Positions 52,109 to 61,029 of a stretch of 64,000 bases of DNA are shown in pieces. How positions within the stretch are numbered: position 1 is the first letter of the stretch; each line of letters opens with the position of its first letter. The translations under genes were made by a program, and so were the position numbers. The notes beneath the pieces were generated by a model. That model did not search any database and had not been told where the DNA came from. It saw only the letters and a list, made by a program, of their open reading frames with translations. Origin of the DNA: Leisingera sp. ANG-M7 (GTDB lineage Bacteria > Pseudomonadota > Alphaproteobacteria > Rhodobacterales > Rhodobacteraceae); NCBI RefSeq assembly GCF_000813965.1, contig NZ_JWLI01000007.1, forward strand, positions 355,150 through 419,149, read 5' to 3'.

Positions 52109-54616
52109 TTAGCCGTTCTGGCGGATGGTCTCGTTCTTCGGATCGTAGGGGCTGTCGCAGGTGACGACCGCATCCCACAGCTTGTCCTGGATCTTGACCT
52201 GCAGCTTGGTGCCTTCCACCGCATAGTCGGGCTTCACATAGCCCATGCCGATGGATTTCTCGAATGCCACCGAGTAGCCGCCGGAAGTCAGTCGGCCGAC
52301 GCGGGTGCCGTCTTCGGCATAAAGCGCCTCGCGGCCCCAGGGATCGGCGTCGGACGGGCCGTCGATCAGCAGGGTACAGCACTTCACGCGGACGCCGGTC
52401 TCGACCAGCTTGTCCTTGCCATGGAAGTCCTTCTCCAGATCAACAAAGCGCGGCAGGTCGGCTTCCAGCGGGGTCGCGTCGCGGCCCAGCTCGTTGCCGA
52501 AGGCGCGGTAGGATTTCTCCTGGCGCAGCCAGTTCTGTGCGCGCGCACCCACCAGCTTCATGCCGTGCTTCTCACCGGCTTTCTCAAGCAGGTCGAACAG
52601 GTAGTTCTGCATCTCGATCGGGTGATGCAGTTCCCAGCCCAGTTCACCGGTGTAGGCAACACGGATCGCATTGACCGGGCACATGCCCAGTTCGATCTGC
52701 TTGGCCGACAGCCAGGGGAAGCGCTTGTTGGACAGTGCCGTTTCCGGATCGGCGTCGACGATCACCTCTTTCAGCACATCGCGGGATTTCGGGCCTGCGA
52801 TGGCGAAGACGCCCCACTGGGTGGTCACGTCCTGGATCTCGATATAGCCGAACTCCTCCATCTTGTCCTCAGCCGCCTTGCGCAGGAAGTCGGCGTCATA
52901 CTCGGACCAGGCACCGGCGGAGACCAGGTAGTAGTTGTTCTCGCCGTTGCGCACGATGGTGTATTCGGTGCGGGTGGTGCCGAATGCTGTCAGCGCGTAG
53001 GTCAGGTTGATCCGGCCGACCTTCGGCAGCTTGTTGCAGGTGAACCAGTCCAGGAACTGGGTGGCACCGGGGCCCTTGACGACATGCTTGGTGAACGCGG
53101 TCGCGTCGATCAGGCCAACGCCTTCACGCACGGCTTTCGCCTCGTCCACGGCATGCTGCCACCAGCCGCCGCGGCGGAAGGAGCGGGCGTCGTGGTCGTA
53201 GTTCTGCGGTGCATCGACGGGGCCGAAGTAGTTCGGGCGTTCCCAGCCGTTGACCCAGCCGAACTGTGCGCCGCGGGCCTTCTGGCGGTCGTATGCCGGC
53301 GCGGTGCGCAGCGGACGGCAGGCTTCGCGCTCTTCGTCCGGGTGGTGCAGGATGTAGACGTGCTCATAGCACTCTTCGTTCTTGCGGGCCGCGAACTCGG
53401 TGGTCATCCAGTTGGAGGAGTAGCGTTTCGGGTCGAGCGACGCCATGTCGATCTCGGCCTCGCCGTCCACCATCATCTGCGCCAGGTAGTAGCCGGTGCC
53501 GCCTGCGGCGGTGATGCCGAAGGAGAAGCCTTCTGCCAGCCACATGTTGCGCAGGCCCGGTGCCGGGCCGACCAGCGGGTTGCCGTCGGGAGTGTAGCAG
53601 ATCGGGCCGTTGAAGTCGTCCTTGAGGCCGGATTCCGCGCAGGACGGAACGCGCTCTGCCATTGCCATGTACTGCTCTGCGATCCGGTCCAGATCCAGCG
53701 GGAACAGGTCGGCACGGAAGCTGTCCGGCACGCCGTGCTCGAACTGTGCGGGCGCGCCGCGCTCGTAGATGCCCAGGATCCAGCCGCCGCGCTCTTCGCG
53801 CGCATAAGACTCGTTGTCGGCGTCGCGCACAACGGGGTGCTCGGGATTGCCGGCTTCACGCCATTTGACCAGCTCGGGGTCCTTGTCCATGACGATAAAG
53901 GTGTGCTCGACCGGGATGGCCGGCATCTTGATGCCCAGCATTTTCGCGGTGCGCTGTGCGTGGTTGCCCGACGCGGTCACGACGTGCTCTGCGGTGATCA
54001 CCACCTGCTCGTCGGAGGGGACCAGGTTGCCGCCCTTTTCGACCATCTTGGTGCAGGTGACTTCCCAGTGGGTGCCGGTCCAGTGGAACGCGTCGGCCTG
54101 CATCTTGCGGACGATGTCGACACCGCGCTGACGGGCGCCTTTGGCCATCGCCTGGGTCACGTCTGCCGGGTTAATGTAGCCGTCCTCGGTGTGGTAAATC
54201 GCGCCTTTCAGGTCGCCGGTCTCAATCAGCGGCCAGCGCTCCTTGATCTGATCCGGGGTCAGCCACTCATAGTCCACGTCGCAGGTTTCCGCAGTGGAGG
54301 CATAGAGCATGTATTCGTCCATGCGCTCCTGGGTCTGCGCCATGCGCAGGTTGCCCACCACGGCGAAACCTGCGTTCAGGCCGGTTTCCTCTTCCAGGGT
54401 CTTGTAGAAATCGACCGAGTACTTGTGGATGTGGGTGGTCGCGTAGGACATGTTGAACAGCGGCAGCAGGCCCGCCGCGTGCCAGGTGGAGCCGGAGGTC
54501 AGCTCGTCACGCTCGATCAGCATGACGTCTTCCCAGCCGGCTTTGGCCAGGTGATAGGCAATCGAGGTGCCGACGGCGCCGCCGCCAACAACAAGTGCTT
54601 TGACTTGGGTTTTCAT
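52109..54616 (-). CDS. Dimethylglycine/sarcosine dehydrogenase-like DAO-GcvT flavoprotein
   Basis: An 835-residue protein that should demethylate an N-methylated amine and pass formaldehyde-level carbon to tetrahydrofolate. Residues about 5-370 are the DAO domain (ALVVGGGAVGTSIAYHLAKA), with GSTWHAAG carrying the histidine that binds FAD covalently in dimethylglycine and sarcosine dehydrogenases. A short FAO_M linker follows, then a GcvT folate-binding domain from about residue 430 to the end (LTYALTAFGTTRTEYTIVRN, RVAYTGELGWELHHP). ATG 54616 is preferred; an upstream in-frame extension is not protein-like. The exact substrate is uncertain. Downstream fhs and folD could oxidise the C1 unit. 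Confidence 0.87.
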   Translation of the reverse strand: MKTQVKALVVGGGAVGTSIAYHLAKAGWEDVMLIERDELTSGSTWHAAGLLPLFNMSYATTHIHKYSVDFYKTLEEETGLNAGFAVVGNLRMAQTQERMDEYMLYASTAETCDVDYEWLTPDQIKERWPLIETGDLKGAIYHTEDGYINPADVTQAMAKGARQRGVDIVRKMQADAFHWTGTHWEVTCTKMVEKGGNLVPSDEQVVITAEHVVTASGNHAQRTAKMLGIKMPAIPVEHTFIVMDKDPELVKWREAGNPEHPVVRDADNESYAREERGGWILGIYERGAPAQFEHGVPDSFRADLFPLDLDRIAEQYMAMAERVPSCAESGLKDDFNGPICYTPDGNPLVGPAPGLRNMWLAEGFSFGITAAGGTGYYLAQMMVDGEAEIDMASLDPKRYSSNWMTTEFAARKNEECYEHVYILHHPDEEREACRPLRTAPAYDRQKARGAQFGWVNGWERPNYFGPVDAPQNYDHDARSFRRGGWWQHAVDEAKAVREGVGLIDATAFTKHVVKGPGATQFLDWFTCNKLPKVGRINLTYALTAFGTTRTEYTIVRNGENNYYLVSAGAWSEYDADFLRKAAEDKMEEFGYIEIQDVTTQWGVFAIAGPKSRDVLKEVIVDADPETALSNKRFPWLSAKQIELGMCPVNAIRVAYTGELGWELHHPIEMQNYLFDLLEKAGEKHGMKLVGARAQNWLRQEKSYRAFGNELGRDATPLEADLPRFVDLEKDFHGKDKLVETGVRVKCCTLLIDGPSDADPWGREALYAEDGTRVGRLTSGGYSVAFEKSIGMGYVKPDYAVEGTKLQVKIQDKLWDAVVTCDSPYDPKNETIRQNG

Positions 54617-54832
54617 TCTCCCGCTCTCCAGCTTAATGAGATTCTTGGCGACGGTTATGCCCGCGCAGGCAAATCCGCGCAAAATCAGGCCGACGCAAAA
54701 ACATCCAAAACCGACCTTGCGCGCCACAGCATACCGGATTCTGCGGGCAGCAGTGCCGGAAATGGCGTTTTTCTGCGCAAGCAAAAGGGGGCCGCGGCCC
54801 CCTGTCGTCTGTTTCCAGCGGTTCTAGTTTGC

Positions 54833-55174
54833 TCAGCAGTCGGCCACGTTGCCGCGGCGGATGCAAACGGGTTGCGCCTCGCCTGTGCCCTCGGCGGTTC
54901 CTGCCTGGGCCACCTGGTCGCTGCCGCCAAGCAGGTTCCTGCCGTAGCTGGCGACCTCTCCCCAAAGCGTCTGGCCGTCCTGCGGCGCATCAATGGCAGC
55001 CCTGTCCCGCCCGGCCCGTACGCGGGCGATACGTTCCTGCACAATGGTACCATAGTCGGTGGCGCTGAGATCGCCCCAGTTCAGCCCCGCGTCGCGGGTT
55101 TGGATGTAATAATCGTAGCCGACCACCCCCTGGATGCTGAACACCAGAATGCCTATCGCTTTCTTCAGTGCCAT
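54833..55174 (-). CDS. CIRRG-tail membrane protein, short paralogue
   Basis: A 113-residue protein starting at ATG 55174 behind GAGGGCAGAG. Residues 4-18 are a hydrophobic, signal-like helix (AIGILVFSIQGVVGY), followed by YDYYIQTRDAGLNWG, a Tyr-rich TDYGTIVQERI, a polar region, and a C-terminal VCIRRGNVADC. The same N- and C-terminal elements occur in the 424-residue protein encoded 122 bp upstream, with the large central domain missing here. I know no named family for the pair. The two tail cysteines could form a disulphide outside the cytoplasm. Confidence 0.65.
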   Translation of the reverse strand: MALKKAIGILVFSIQGVVGYDYYIQTRDAGLNWGDLSATDYGTIVQERIARVRAGRDRAAIDAPQDGQTLWGEVASYGRNLLGGSDQVAQAGTAEGTGEAQPVCIRRGNVADC

Positions 55175-55296
55175 CTCTGCCCTCCGGGTCCGCACCTGCC
55201 GTGCTGTTAACAACACTCTCAAACCTGGCGCAGAAATGCGGCGGCAATCCGGCAATTCAGGGAAAAGCCGGTGCAATTGCACCGGTCTGGCCGGGA

Positions 55297-56571
55297 TCAG
55301 TCGCAGGTCCGTGTGGTGCCGCGGCGGATACAGCTGCTGCCATCACCGCTGTCTCCTGCCAGGCCCTTGCTGACCTTGACCTGAGCCACGCCGCCGTTCT
55401 GCGGAGCCGCGTCGCCCGCCTGGCTGGACCCGCCTGTGAACACGCCAAGCAGCGTGCTGGCCAGCCCCGCTGTCTTGCCCGCACCGTCCCCGCTGCTCTG
55501 GCTGTCTTCTGCGGCGTCCGGCATTGCGGCATGACCTTCCGCTCCGATCGCGACGCCGCCGCGCACCGCACCGGCCTCTGCCATCAGCCGGACCAGGCGC
55601 TCACGATAGGCGGCCTCCAGCACCACAGCGGGATCGGGCACATCACCGCTGGTTACATCGATAAAGGCTGAGGTGCCGGTCACAGCGCCAGCCAGCAGCT
55701 TGCCGTGATCAATATTTTCCATCTTCAGCCGTGCGGCCTTGGCCTCAATGCCCTGCAACTCACTGCGCAGCCGGGCGATATCCCCTGCCAGCTGCTCTTC
55801 GGCGGCCAAGGGCACGGTCACATTATTGCCGATGGTGGGAACGGGTTGCGCCAGCAGGCTGTTCAGCCCGTCATAATCGATGGCCGACAGGAGCTGTCGG
55901 ATGGTCTCATCCGAAGCATCCGCATGGACCAGGATCGTGGCATGCTCACCGAAGCCCACGACCCCATTGAACTTGCGCATCTTTCCGCTGCTGCGATCGT
56001 AAATGCCCTGATCACGGCCAAAGGCGACGCCGCCGATGACCGCATAAGGCTCCTCAGGCAGGTCCATGCCGCGCATCGAGGAAACAACCATTCCCCCCAG
56101 GGTGTTCGGGTTCTCCTGGCCACGCAGATAGACGCTGAGCACAACCGCTTCGCCGTCCTTGCTGTAACCCCAGCTGTGCGGTTCCATCTTCGCGGCCCGT
56201 TTCCGTTCGCGGGCGCCATCCAGCGCCTGATCCAGATCCGACAGCGCATCCTCCCCTGGCTCCGCGCTCTCTGCCCCGGCTGCCAGCACTCCCGGCCGCT
56301 CAAGCAGGCTGAACCGCTCCATTCCTGCCGGCGCATCGGGCAGATACGCCTTGCCGCCCTGCTGCCAGCGGCGGAGGCGTTCCTTCTCCTGCTCAGCCAA
56401 ACGGCGTTCCGCCTTGCTGCTAAGATAACGGCTTTTGATGGTTCCTGCATAAGCAGAAAGGCCCAGACTGCCCAGCTCCAGCCCCGCCCGGCGGGTTTGC
56501 TGTTCATAGTCGACGCCCAGAAATACCAGCCCGCACACAGCTGCGAAGCCTGCCAGATGCTTGATGCTCAT
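55297..56571 (-). CDS. CIRRG-tail membrane protein, long paralogue
   Basis: A 424-residue protein from ATG 56571 with GAGGAC upstream; a 99-codon upstream extension is not family-like. A hydrophobic start (HLAGFAAVCGLVFLG) precedes VDYEQQTRRAGLELG, YAGTIKSRY, and a basic, Gln-rich helix (KAERRLAEQEKERLRRWQQG). The middle (about 140-260) has mixed alpha/beta character with GGVAFGRDQGIYDRSSGKMR. A coiled coil follows (AEEQLAGDIARLRSELQGIE), then a low-complexity Gly/Ala/Ser linker and the tail SSCIRRGTTRTCD. Probably an inner-membrane protein with a large periplasmic part. Function unknown; it forms an operon with the short paralogue. Confidence 0.65.
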   Translation of the reverse strand: MSIKHLAGFAAVCGLVFLGVDYEQQTRRAGLELGSLGLSAYAGTIKSRYLSSKAERRLAEQEKERLRRWQQGGKAYLPDAPAGMERFSLLERPGVLAAGAESAEPGEDALSDLDQALDGARERKRAAKMEPHSWGYSKDGEAVVLSVYLRGQENPNTLGGMVVSSMRGMDLPEEPYAVIGGVAFGRDQGIYDRSSGKMRKFNGVVGFGEHATILVHADASDETIRQLLSAIDYDGLNSLLAQPVPTIGNNVTVPLAAEEQLAGDIARLRSELQGIEAKAARLKMENIDHGKLLAGAVTGTSAFIDVTSGDVPDPAVVLEAAYRERLVRLMAEAGAVRGGVAIGAEGHAAMPDAAEDSQSSGDGAGKTAGLASTLLGVFTGGSSQAGDAAPQNGGVAQVKVSKGLAGDSGDGSSCIRRGTTRTCD

Positions 56572-57102
56572 AATGTCCTCGTGGAAATGCCCGAAATCTT
56601 TCGATCCGGCTAACGGGGGTTTGGGGCGGGAATGCGGCATCAACGCGAAAAGAAACAGATTGACGCCCGCACAGATTGAATCTGCGGGTCCGGTTCTGCC
56701 GTATCTGTCCGGGCCTTTTCTGTCCGGCCTCTTCGTCTGTGCTGTAGTGCCTGTGTCAGCCAACAATAATGATGGCGGCGCCGCCAAGGGGCGGAGGCGG
56801 GACGGGAGGGGTGCTCCCGCACGCGAAACGTCGTCAGTGCGTGCCCGTGCCAAAGGGCCCTGTTCCAAAGTGCCGGGGGTGTCAGGCCCGGCGGTGACCG
56901 CGATCAGGAAGGATCATGGAAAAAGCTGCTTAATATCACGTGAGGCCACCGTACGCAGGCTGCGCAACACCCTGGGTCGGCAGCGAGGCAGCAGTGAGCC
57001 GTTCGGGAAGGGAGCGCCATGGCTGAGATGTCCGGATGCATGTGAAGGTGTCTCCCCAGATGCTCCCGCTGGCGTCTCTTTCAGCGGCACCTGGCAGCAC
57101 AC
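56572..57102. other. 531-bp intergenic region
   Basis: No frame here combines a start signal and protein-like composition. It should hold the promoter of the CIRRG pair on the minus strand and the 3' leader of the haemoglobin transcript. I see no clean intrinsic terminator after the haemoglobin stop at 57103. A G-rich repeat segment (56770-56820) may form structure. Confidence 0.35.
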
Positions 57103-57519
57103 TCAGGCTGTGGCGCGCTTTTCGCCCCATTCGGCCAGATCATTCACCAGCATCAGAGCCACCCGCCGGAACACCTGGCGCAGCCGCTCCACGTGCGGTC
57201 CTTCCAGCGACAGATCCGCCAGCGCCTGGTCCATGCATTTCAGCCAGTTCTCGGCATCTTCCTCGGTGATCGGCACATGGGCGTGCATCAGCTTCACATC
57301 CATGTGGCCGTGCTTTTCCTCATAATACCGGCGCCCGCCCATGAAACCGGACAGGAAATTGAACTGCTCCATCCGGGCATGGTCCATGCCATGCCCGCGC
57401 TTGTGCAGCTTGACGATCTGGGCGCCGGTCTCCGTTTCCTCGACAATGTCATAGAACCGCTCCACCAGCGCGCGCAGCACCTCCTCGCCGCCGATCTGCT
57501 CTATCAGCTTCTGAACCAT
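57103..57519 (-). CDS. Group II truncated haemoglobin
   Basis: A 138-residue 2-on-2 globin of group II. It opens with LIEQIGGEEVLRALVERFYD, and the distal side has FLSGFMGG with Tyr-Tyr in RRYYEEKHGH; the proximal histidine is in KLMHAHVPIT, and WLKCMDQAL holds the conserved Trp of the G helix. Such proteins bind O2 tightly and act in NO or peroxide chemistry. It begins 29 bp after the stop of the DUF1989-GcvT gene, on the same strand, so both probably share a transcript and the globin may handle O2 or reactive by-products of that pathway. Confidence 0.85.
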   Translation of the reverse strand: MVQKLIEQIGGEEVLRALVERFYDIVEETETGAQIVKLHKRGHGMDHARMEQFNFLSGFMGGRRYYEEKHGHMDVKLMHAHVPITEEDAENWLKCMDQALADLSLEGPHVERLRQVFRRVALMLVNDLAEWGEKRATA

Positions 57520-57548
57520 TTAACCTCCTTGCCCCGGAACGGGCGGCC

Positions 57549-59918
57549 TCAGGATTGAGGCCGTGTCTTCTTAGGGTCGTAATGCGCAAAGGGTACAATC
57601 TTGGCAGGCAGCCGTTTTTGATGCCCGTCAAGTTTACCGATTTCCACTTCGGTCCCGACCTCCGCGCAGGACACATCCACCCGCGCCAGCGCGATGTTCT
57701 TGCCCAGAAGCGGCGAACGCATGGAGGAGGTCACCTCGCCGATCTGCGCCCGGCCGATGTGGACGCAGTCGCCGTGACCCACGTCGACCGCCGAGTCGAT
57801 ATCCAGCCCGACCAGCTTGCGTGCGGGCGTGGTCTTGCGCCGGATCAGCGCATCGCGGCCAATGAAATCATCCTCTTTCGACTTCAACGGCACGGTGAAG
57901 CCGATGCCGGCCTCAAACGGGTCTGTCTGATCGCTGAAGTCATAACCGGCAAAGATCAGCCCGGCCTCGATCCGAACCATATCCAGCGCCTCCAGCCCCA
58001 TCGGGCGGATGCCATGGGCCTTACCGGCCCCCCAGACCGCATCAAAGACCTCGCTGGCGTGTTTCGGGTGGCAGAATATCTCATAGCCCAGCTCGCCGGT
58101 ATAGCCGGTCCGCGACACCACCACCGGCACGCCCTGATCATCCCCGATGCGTGCGGCAGTGAAGCGGAACCAGCCCAGTTCTTCCAGCGTGGGGTTGTGG
58201 GGCATCGTCCAGATGATCTTCTTCAGCAGATCCCGGCTCTCTGGTCCTTGCACAGCTATGTTGTGCTGCATGTCGGTCGAGGACCGGATCAGCACGTTCA
58301 GGCCCAGCTTCTCCGCCTGCTCGCGGATCCACTCGCCGCCATAGTCCGAACCGCCGATCCAGCGGAAGTTGTCCTTGCCCAGGCGGAACACGGTGCCGTC
58401 ATCGATCATGCCGCCATGCGGGTAGCACATCGCGGTATAGACCACCTGCCCCACTGCCAGCTTCTTGATGTTGCGGGTAAAGATGTACTGGCACAACGCC
58501 TCGGCATCCGGTCCGGTGATCTCGAACTTGCGCAGGGCAGACAGGTCCAGCACCACGCATTTCTCGCGGCAGGCCCAGTATTCCTCCAGCGGGCCGGACT
58601 CGGCATAGCAATTTGCCAGCCAGAACCCATTATACTCGATGAAATTGCGGGTCATCTTGCTGAGGCGGTCGTGGAAACCGGTTTCCTTGGTCATCTTGGG
58701 CTCCGATTCAGGGGTCGCGCGGAACGCAATTGCCCGCTTGAAAGTCTCTTGGCCGCTGTAGGTGCGGACGTGAATGTCGGTGGGGTTCCAGCCATTGGCG
58801 GCGCTGGTGTCATCCGGACAGGCAGAGCTGACACAAACCAGATCGGTCAGCGCGCGCAGCAGCACGTAATCGCCGGGCCGGGTCCAGGGCTCATCGGCAT
58901 ACATCACGCCATGATCGTCCAGGCCGGTGTTGAAGAAGAAGTTGATCGCCATCCAGCCTGCCCGCGGTGTCACACCATGCTGGGCCAGCGTCGCATTGAA
59001 GTTGTCCGAGCAGTTCACATGGCCGGGATAGCCGATGTCGTCATAGTATTTCGCTGCGCAGGCTAGGGCAAAGGCATCGTGACGCCCCACGGTGTCCTGC
59101 ACCACCTCGACCAGCGGCAGCATGTCCTGGTCATAGTATTTCGCATGCAACCCCGGCATCGGATAGGCATGGCCCATCAGGGTGCGTGTGGTGGTCACAT
59201 CCAGAGCATGCTCAATCCCCTTGTCCAGCTTGCGCGCGGCAAAACACTGGAAATCTGTGCACTGGCGGCCATCCACATCAATGATCTGGATGTAGTCGCC
59301 CGCCTTCACGAAGTAGCTTTCCGCGGTGGCGCTGTGCACCCGAACCTCGCTGACCGGGTCCGCCAGCGGATCAGGCAGTTCAAACCGCGCCACTTGCTTG
59401 ATCACCGCGCGCTTGACCATCACGGTCAATGAGGTCGCCGTGTCCTGCTTTTCAAAGTCCATGATGCCGCCGGGTGCCGCGATGATCACCACCCCGTCGC
59501 GCTGTGCGGTGAAGCTTTCTTCGGTCTTGGCAGGTGACGAACGGTCAAAGACCCGCACCGCACCACCCTTCGCAAGGTCAATACCACGCGCCTCCATTCC
59601 CATACGCAGGCCGCGCAGCGACTGATCCGAGGACGTCAGCAGCGCCTTCAGCCCATCGGCATCGCTGTTCGCCGCAGCACCTATGATCCCGGCATCGATG
59701 CGCCCCTTGTCCTCAGCGGCGATGATCTCGCAGGGCTGGCCGCCCTCGTCGTTGATCACTGTCAGCCGGTCACCAGTTTCCACCCGGATCAGGACCGCGC
59801 CGCAGCCTTCAACCGCATAACGCTCTGTTCCCTTGGGCAATGAGAACACCGACGGCTGATACAATCCGGAGGGCTTCGGCGGCCCTTTGACAACCTCAGG
59901 GAAGCTCATGTCATTCAT
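57549..59918 (-). CDS. DUF1989-GcvT fusion (aminomethyltransferase-like)
   Basis: A 789-residue two-part protein. Residues about 20-400 include the DUF1989 domain known from urea-carboxylase-associated proteins (AGDYIQIIDVDGRQCTDFQC, GHVNCSDNFNATLAQHGV, INFFFNTGLDDHG), which probably binds a metal. Residues about 415-789 are a GcvT folate-dependent aminomethyltransferase (RNFIEYNGFWLANCYAESGP, VVSRTGYTGELGYEIF, GLIFAGYDF). It should transfer a one-carbon group from a small amine to tetrahydrofolate. ATG 59918 follows AGGAG. It is first in an operon with a truncated haemoglobin; inverted repeats upstream may regulate it. The substrate is unknown. Confidence 0.85.
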   Translation of the reverse strand: MNDMSFPEVVKGPPKPSGLYQPSVFSLPKGTERYAVEGCGAVLIRVETGDRLTVINDEGGQPCEIIAAEDKGRIDAGIIGAAANSDADGLKALLTSSDQSLRGLRMGMEARGIDLAKGGAVRVFDRSSPAKTEESFTAQRDGVVIIAAPGGIMDFEKQDTATSLTVMVKRAVIKQVARFELPDPLADPVSEVRVHSATAESYFVKAGDYIQIIDVDGRQCTDFQCFAARKLDKGIEHALDVTTTRTLMGHAYPMPGLHAKYYDQDMLPLVEVVQDTVGRHDAFALACAAKYYDDIGYPGHVNCSDNFNATLAQHGVTPRAGWMAINFFFNTGLDDHGVMYADEPWTRPGDYVLLRALTDLVCVSSACPDDTSAANGWNPTDIHVRTYSGQETFKRAIAFRATPESEPKMTKETGFHDRLSKMTRNFIEYNGFWLANCYAESGPLEEYWACREKCVVLDLSALRKFEITGPDAEALCQYIFTRNIKKLAVGQVVYTAMCYPHGGMIDDGTVFRLGKDNFRWIGGSDYGGEWIREQAEKLGLNVLIRSSTDMQHNIAVQGPESRDLLKKIIWTMPHNPTLEELGWFRFTAARIGDDQGVPVVVSRTGYTGELGYEIFCHPKHASEVFDAVWGAGKAHGIRPMGLEALDMVRIEAGLIFAGYDFSDQTDPFEAGIGFTVPLKSKEDDFIGRDALIRRKTTPARKLVGLDIDSAVDVGHGDCVHIGRAQIGEVTSSMRSPLLGKNIALARVDVSCAEVGTEVEIGKLDGHQKRLPAKIVPFAHYDPKKTRPQS

Positions 59919-59958
59919 CGCGCATCTCCTGTTGGACTCCGGCCAATTCTTGCACGGT

Positions 59959-59990
59959 CGGAATATTTATTTATTGAAAAGAATATTCCG
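59959..59990. promoter_or_regulatory. Inverted repeat, possible operator
   Basis: Perfect arms CGGAATATT and AATATTCCG separated by 14 AT-rich bases, 41 bp upstream of the DUF1989-GcvT start in the divergent region. The symmetry and AT-rich centre suit a dimeric repressor site. The regulator is unknown and not encoded nearby. Confidence 0.5.
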
Positions 59991-60002
59991 ATACGGCACT
60001 CT

Positions 60003-60022
60003 AATCAACAAACATGTTGATT
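60003..60022. promoter_or_regulatory. Second inverted repeat, possible operator
   Basis: Perfect arms AATCAACA and TGTTGATT around AACA, 12 bp after the first repeat. The compact 20-bp symmetry is typical of a LacI/GntR/MarR-size operator. Confidence 0.45.
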
Positions 60023-60052
60023 TTCTGCGGAAAAATGGCGATTGCCCGGGAT

Positions 60053-60080
60053 GCGGCATTTTCCTGGGGGTGAATGCCGC
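60053..60080 (+). promoter_or_regulatory. Hairpin in the leader of the EamA gene
   Basis: Arms GCGGCATT and AATGCCGC with a 12-base loop, ending 19 bp before the EamA start and just upstream of its ribosome site AAAAGGA. It could act in RNA, for example to modulate translation, or in DNA as an operator. Confidence 0.4.
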
Positions 60081-60099
60081 AAACAAAAGGATAACCGCC

Positions 60100-60942
60100 A
60101 TGCACTCGCTGCTGTTGGGCCTGATTGCCGCTCTTGCCTGGGGCATCCATGACCTCTGCGTGCGGGTTGTCTCCAAGAAAACCGGCATTCTGCCCGCCAT
60201 GCTGACGGTGTTTGCAACGGGTGCGATTCTGATGGCTGCGGCAGGCATTGCCCTGGCGGATTGGCACGCGATGACCCTGCCGGCAGCCAAACTCGCCGGG
60301 CTCTCCGGCACCATCTACGCTCTTGCGTCCTACGCGCTGTACCGGGCCTTTGCGCTGGGGCCGGTTCGGCTGGCGGCCCCGCTGATCGGCGCTTACCCGG
60401 TGCTGTCGCTGGGCTTGGCAATGCTGCAGGGGCAGCCGGTCGGTCCCGGTCACTGGCTGGCAGTTGCCGCGGTGGTTGGCGGCGTGGGCTGCATCGCGGT
60501 GTTTTCCGCCGAGGACGACGGCGGCGCGATTAATCCGCGGACCGCAGGATGGGGTCTGATGGCGGCAATCGGATTTGCGCTGACCTTTGCAACCGGCCAG
60601 GCCGCAACCCAGGCCGGGGCTGAGCTGCCGGTGCTGATCCTGAGCCGCGCGGCCGCAATCCTGCTGGCGGTGGCCCTCGCAATCCTCTTGCGTGCGCTGC
60701 AGTTCCCCCCCCGCCAGGTCCTGCCGCTCCTCTGTGTGATGGGTGCGCTGGATGCTGCCGCGCTTGGCCTGGTGATCTATTCCGGCACCCTCCCCCGGCC
60801 CGAGTTCGCCTCCGTCAGCGCCTCACTGTTTGGCCTTGTCACCGTGGTTCTGGCCTGGCTGGTTCTGCGCGAAAGCATGACACGCGCCCAATGGGTCAGC
60901 GTCGCTGTCACATTCGGCGGCATCGCCTACCTAGGTTTCTGA
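60100..60942 (+). CDS. EamA family drug/metabolite transporter
   Basis: A 280-residue inner-membrane protein with ten hydrophobic helices in two EamA repeats. LLLGLIAALAWGIHDLCVRV opens repeat 1, and AGWGLMAAIGFALTFATGQA opens repeat 2; both end in the typical RESMTRAQWVSVAVTFGG pattern. ATG 60100 has AAAAGGA eight bases upstream; an in-frame extension back to 59887 overlaps the divergent gene and is rejected. Such carriers export or import amino acids and other metabolites. Its position opposite the DUF1989-GcvT gene suggests a shared regulator and perhaps a related substrate. Confidence 0.87.
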   Translation: MHSLLLGLIAALAWGIHDLCVRVVSKKTGILPAMLTVFATGAILMAAAGIALADWHAMTLPAAKLAGLSGTIYALASYALYRAFALGPVRLAAPLIGAYPVLSLGLAMLQGQPVGPGHWLAVAAVVGGVGCIAVFSAEDDGGAINPRTAGWGLMAAIGFALTFATGQAATQAGAELPVLILSRAAAILLAVALAILLRALQFPPRQVLPLLCVMGALDAAALGLVIYSGTLPRPEFASVSASLFGLVTVVLAWLVLRESMTRAQWVSVAVTFGGIAYLGF

Positions 60943-60960
60943 CGCTCATTTCATCTTTCC

Positions 60961-60996
60961 AAAAAATACTCCCGCCGGAGGTGATCCGGCGGGAGT
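60961..60996 (-). terminator. Terminator of folD, also usable by the EamA gene
   Basis: Arms ACTCCCGCCGGA and TCCGGCGGGAGT around a short loop. On the minus strand it is followed by ATTTTTT, a strong T-run, 34 bp after the folD stop; on the plus strand it is followed by GTCATTTTC. Confidence 0.9.
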
Positions 60997-61029
60997 GTCA
61001 TTTTCAGCCGTTGCTGTTCTGCGAACGCC

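Noticed and set aside
52421..55210. A 929-codon open frame on the plus strand
   Set aside because: It is the mirror of the DAO-GcvT gene on the minus strand, which has clear motifs and a family-typical length.
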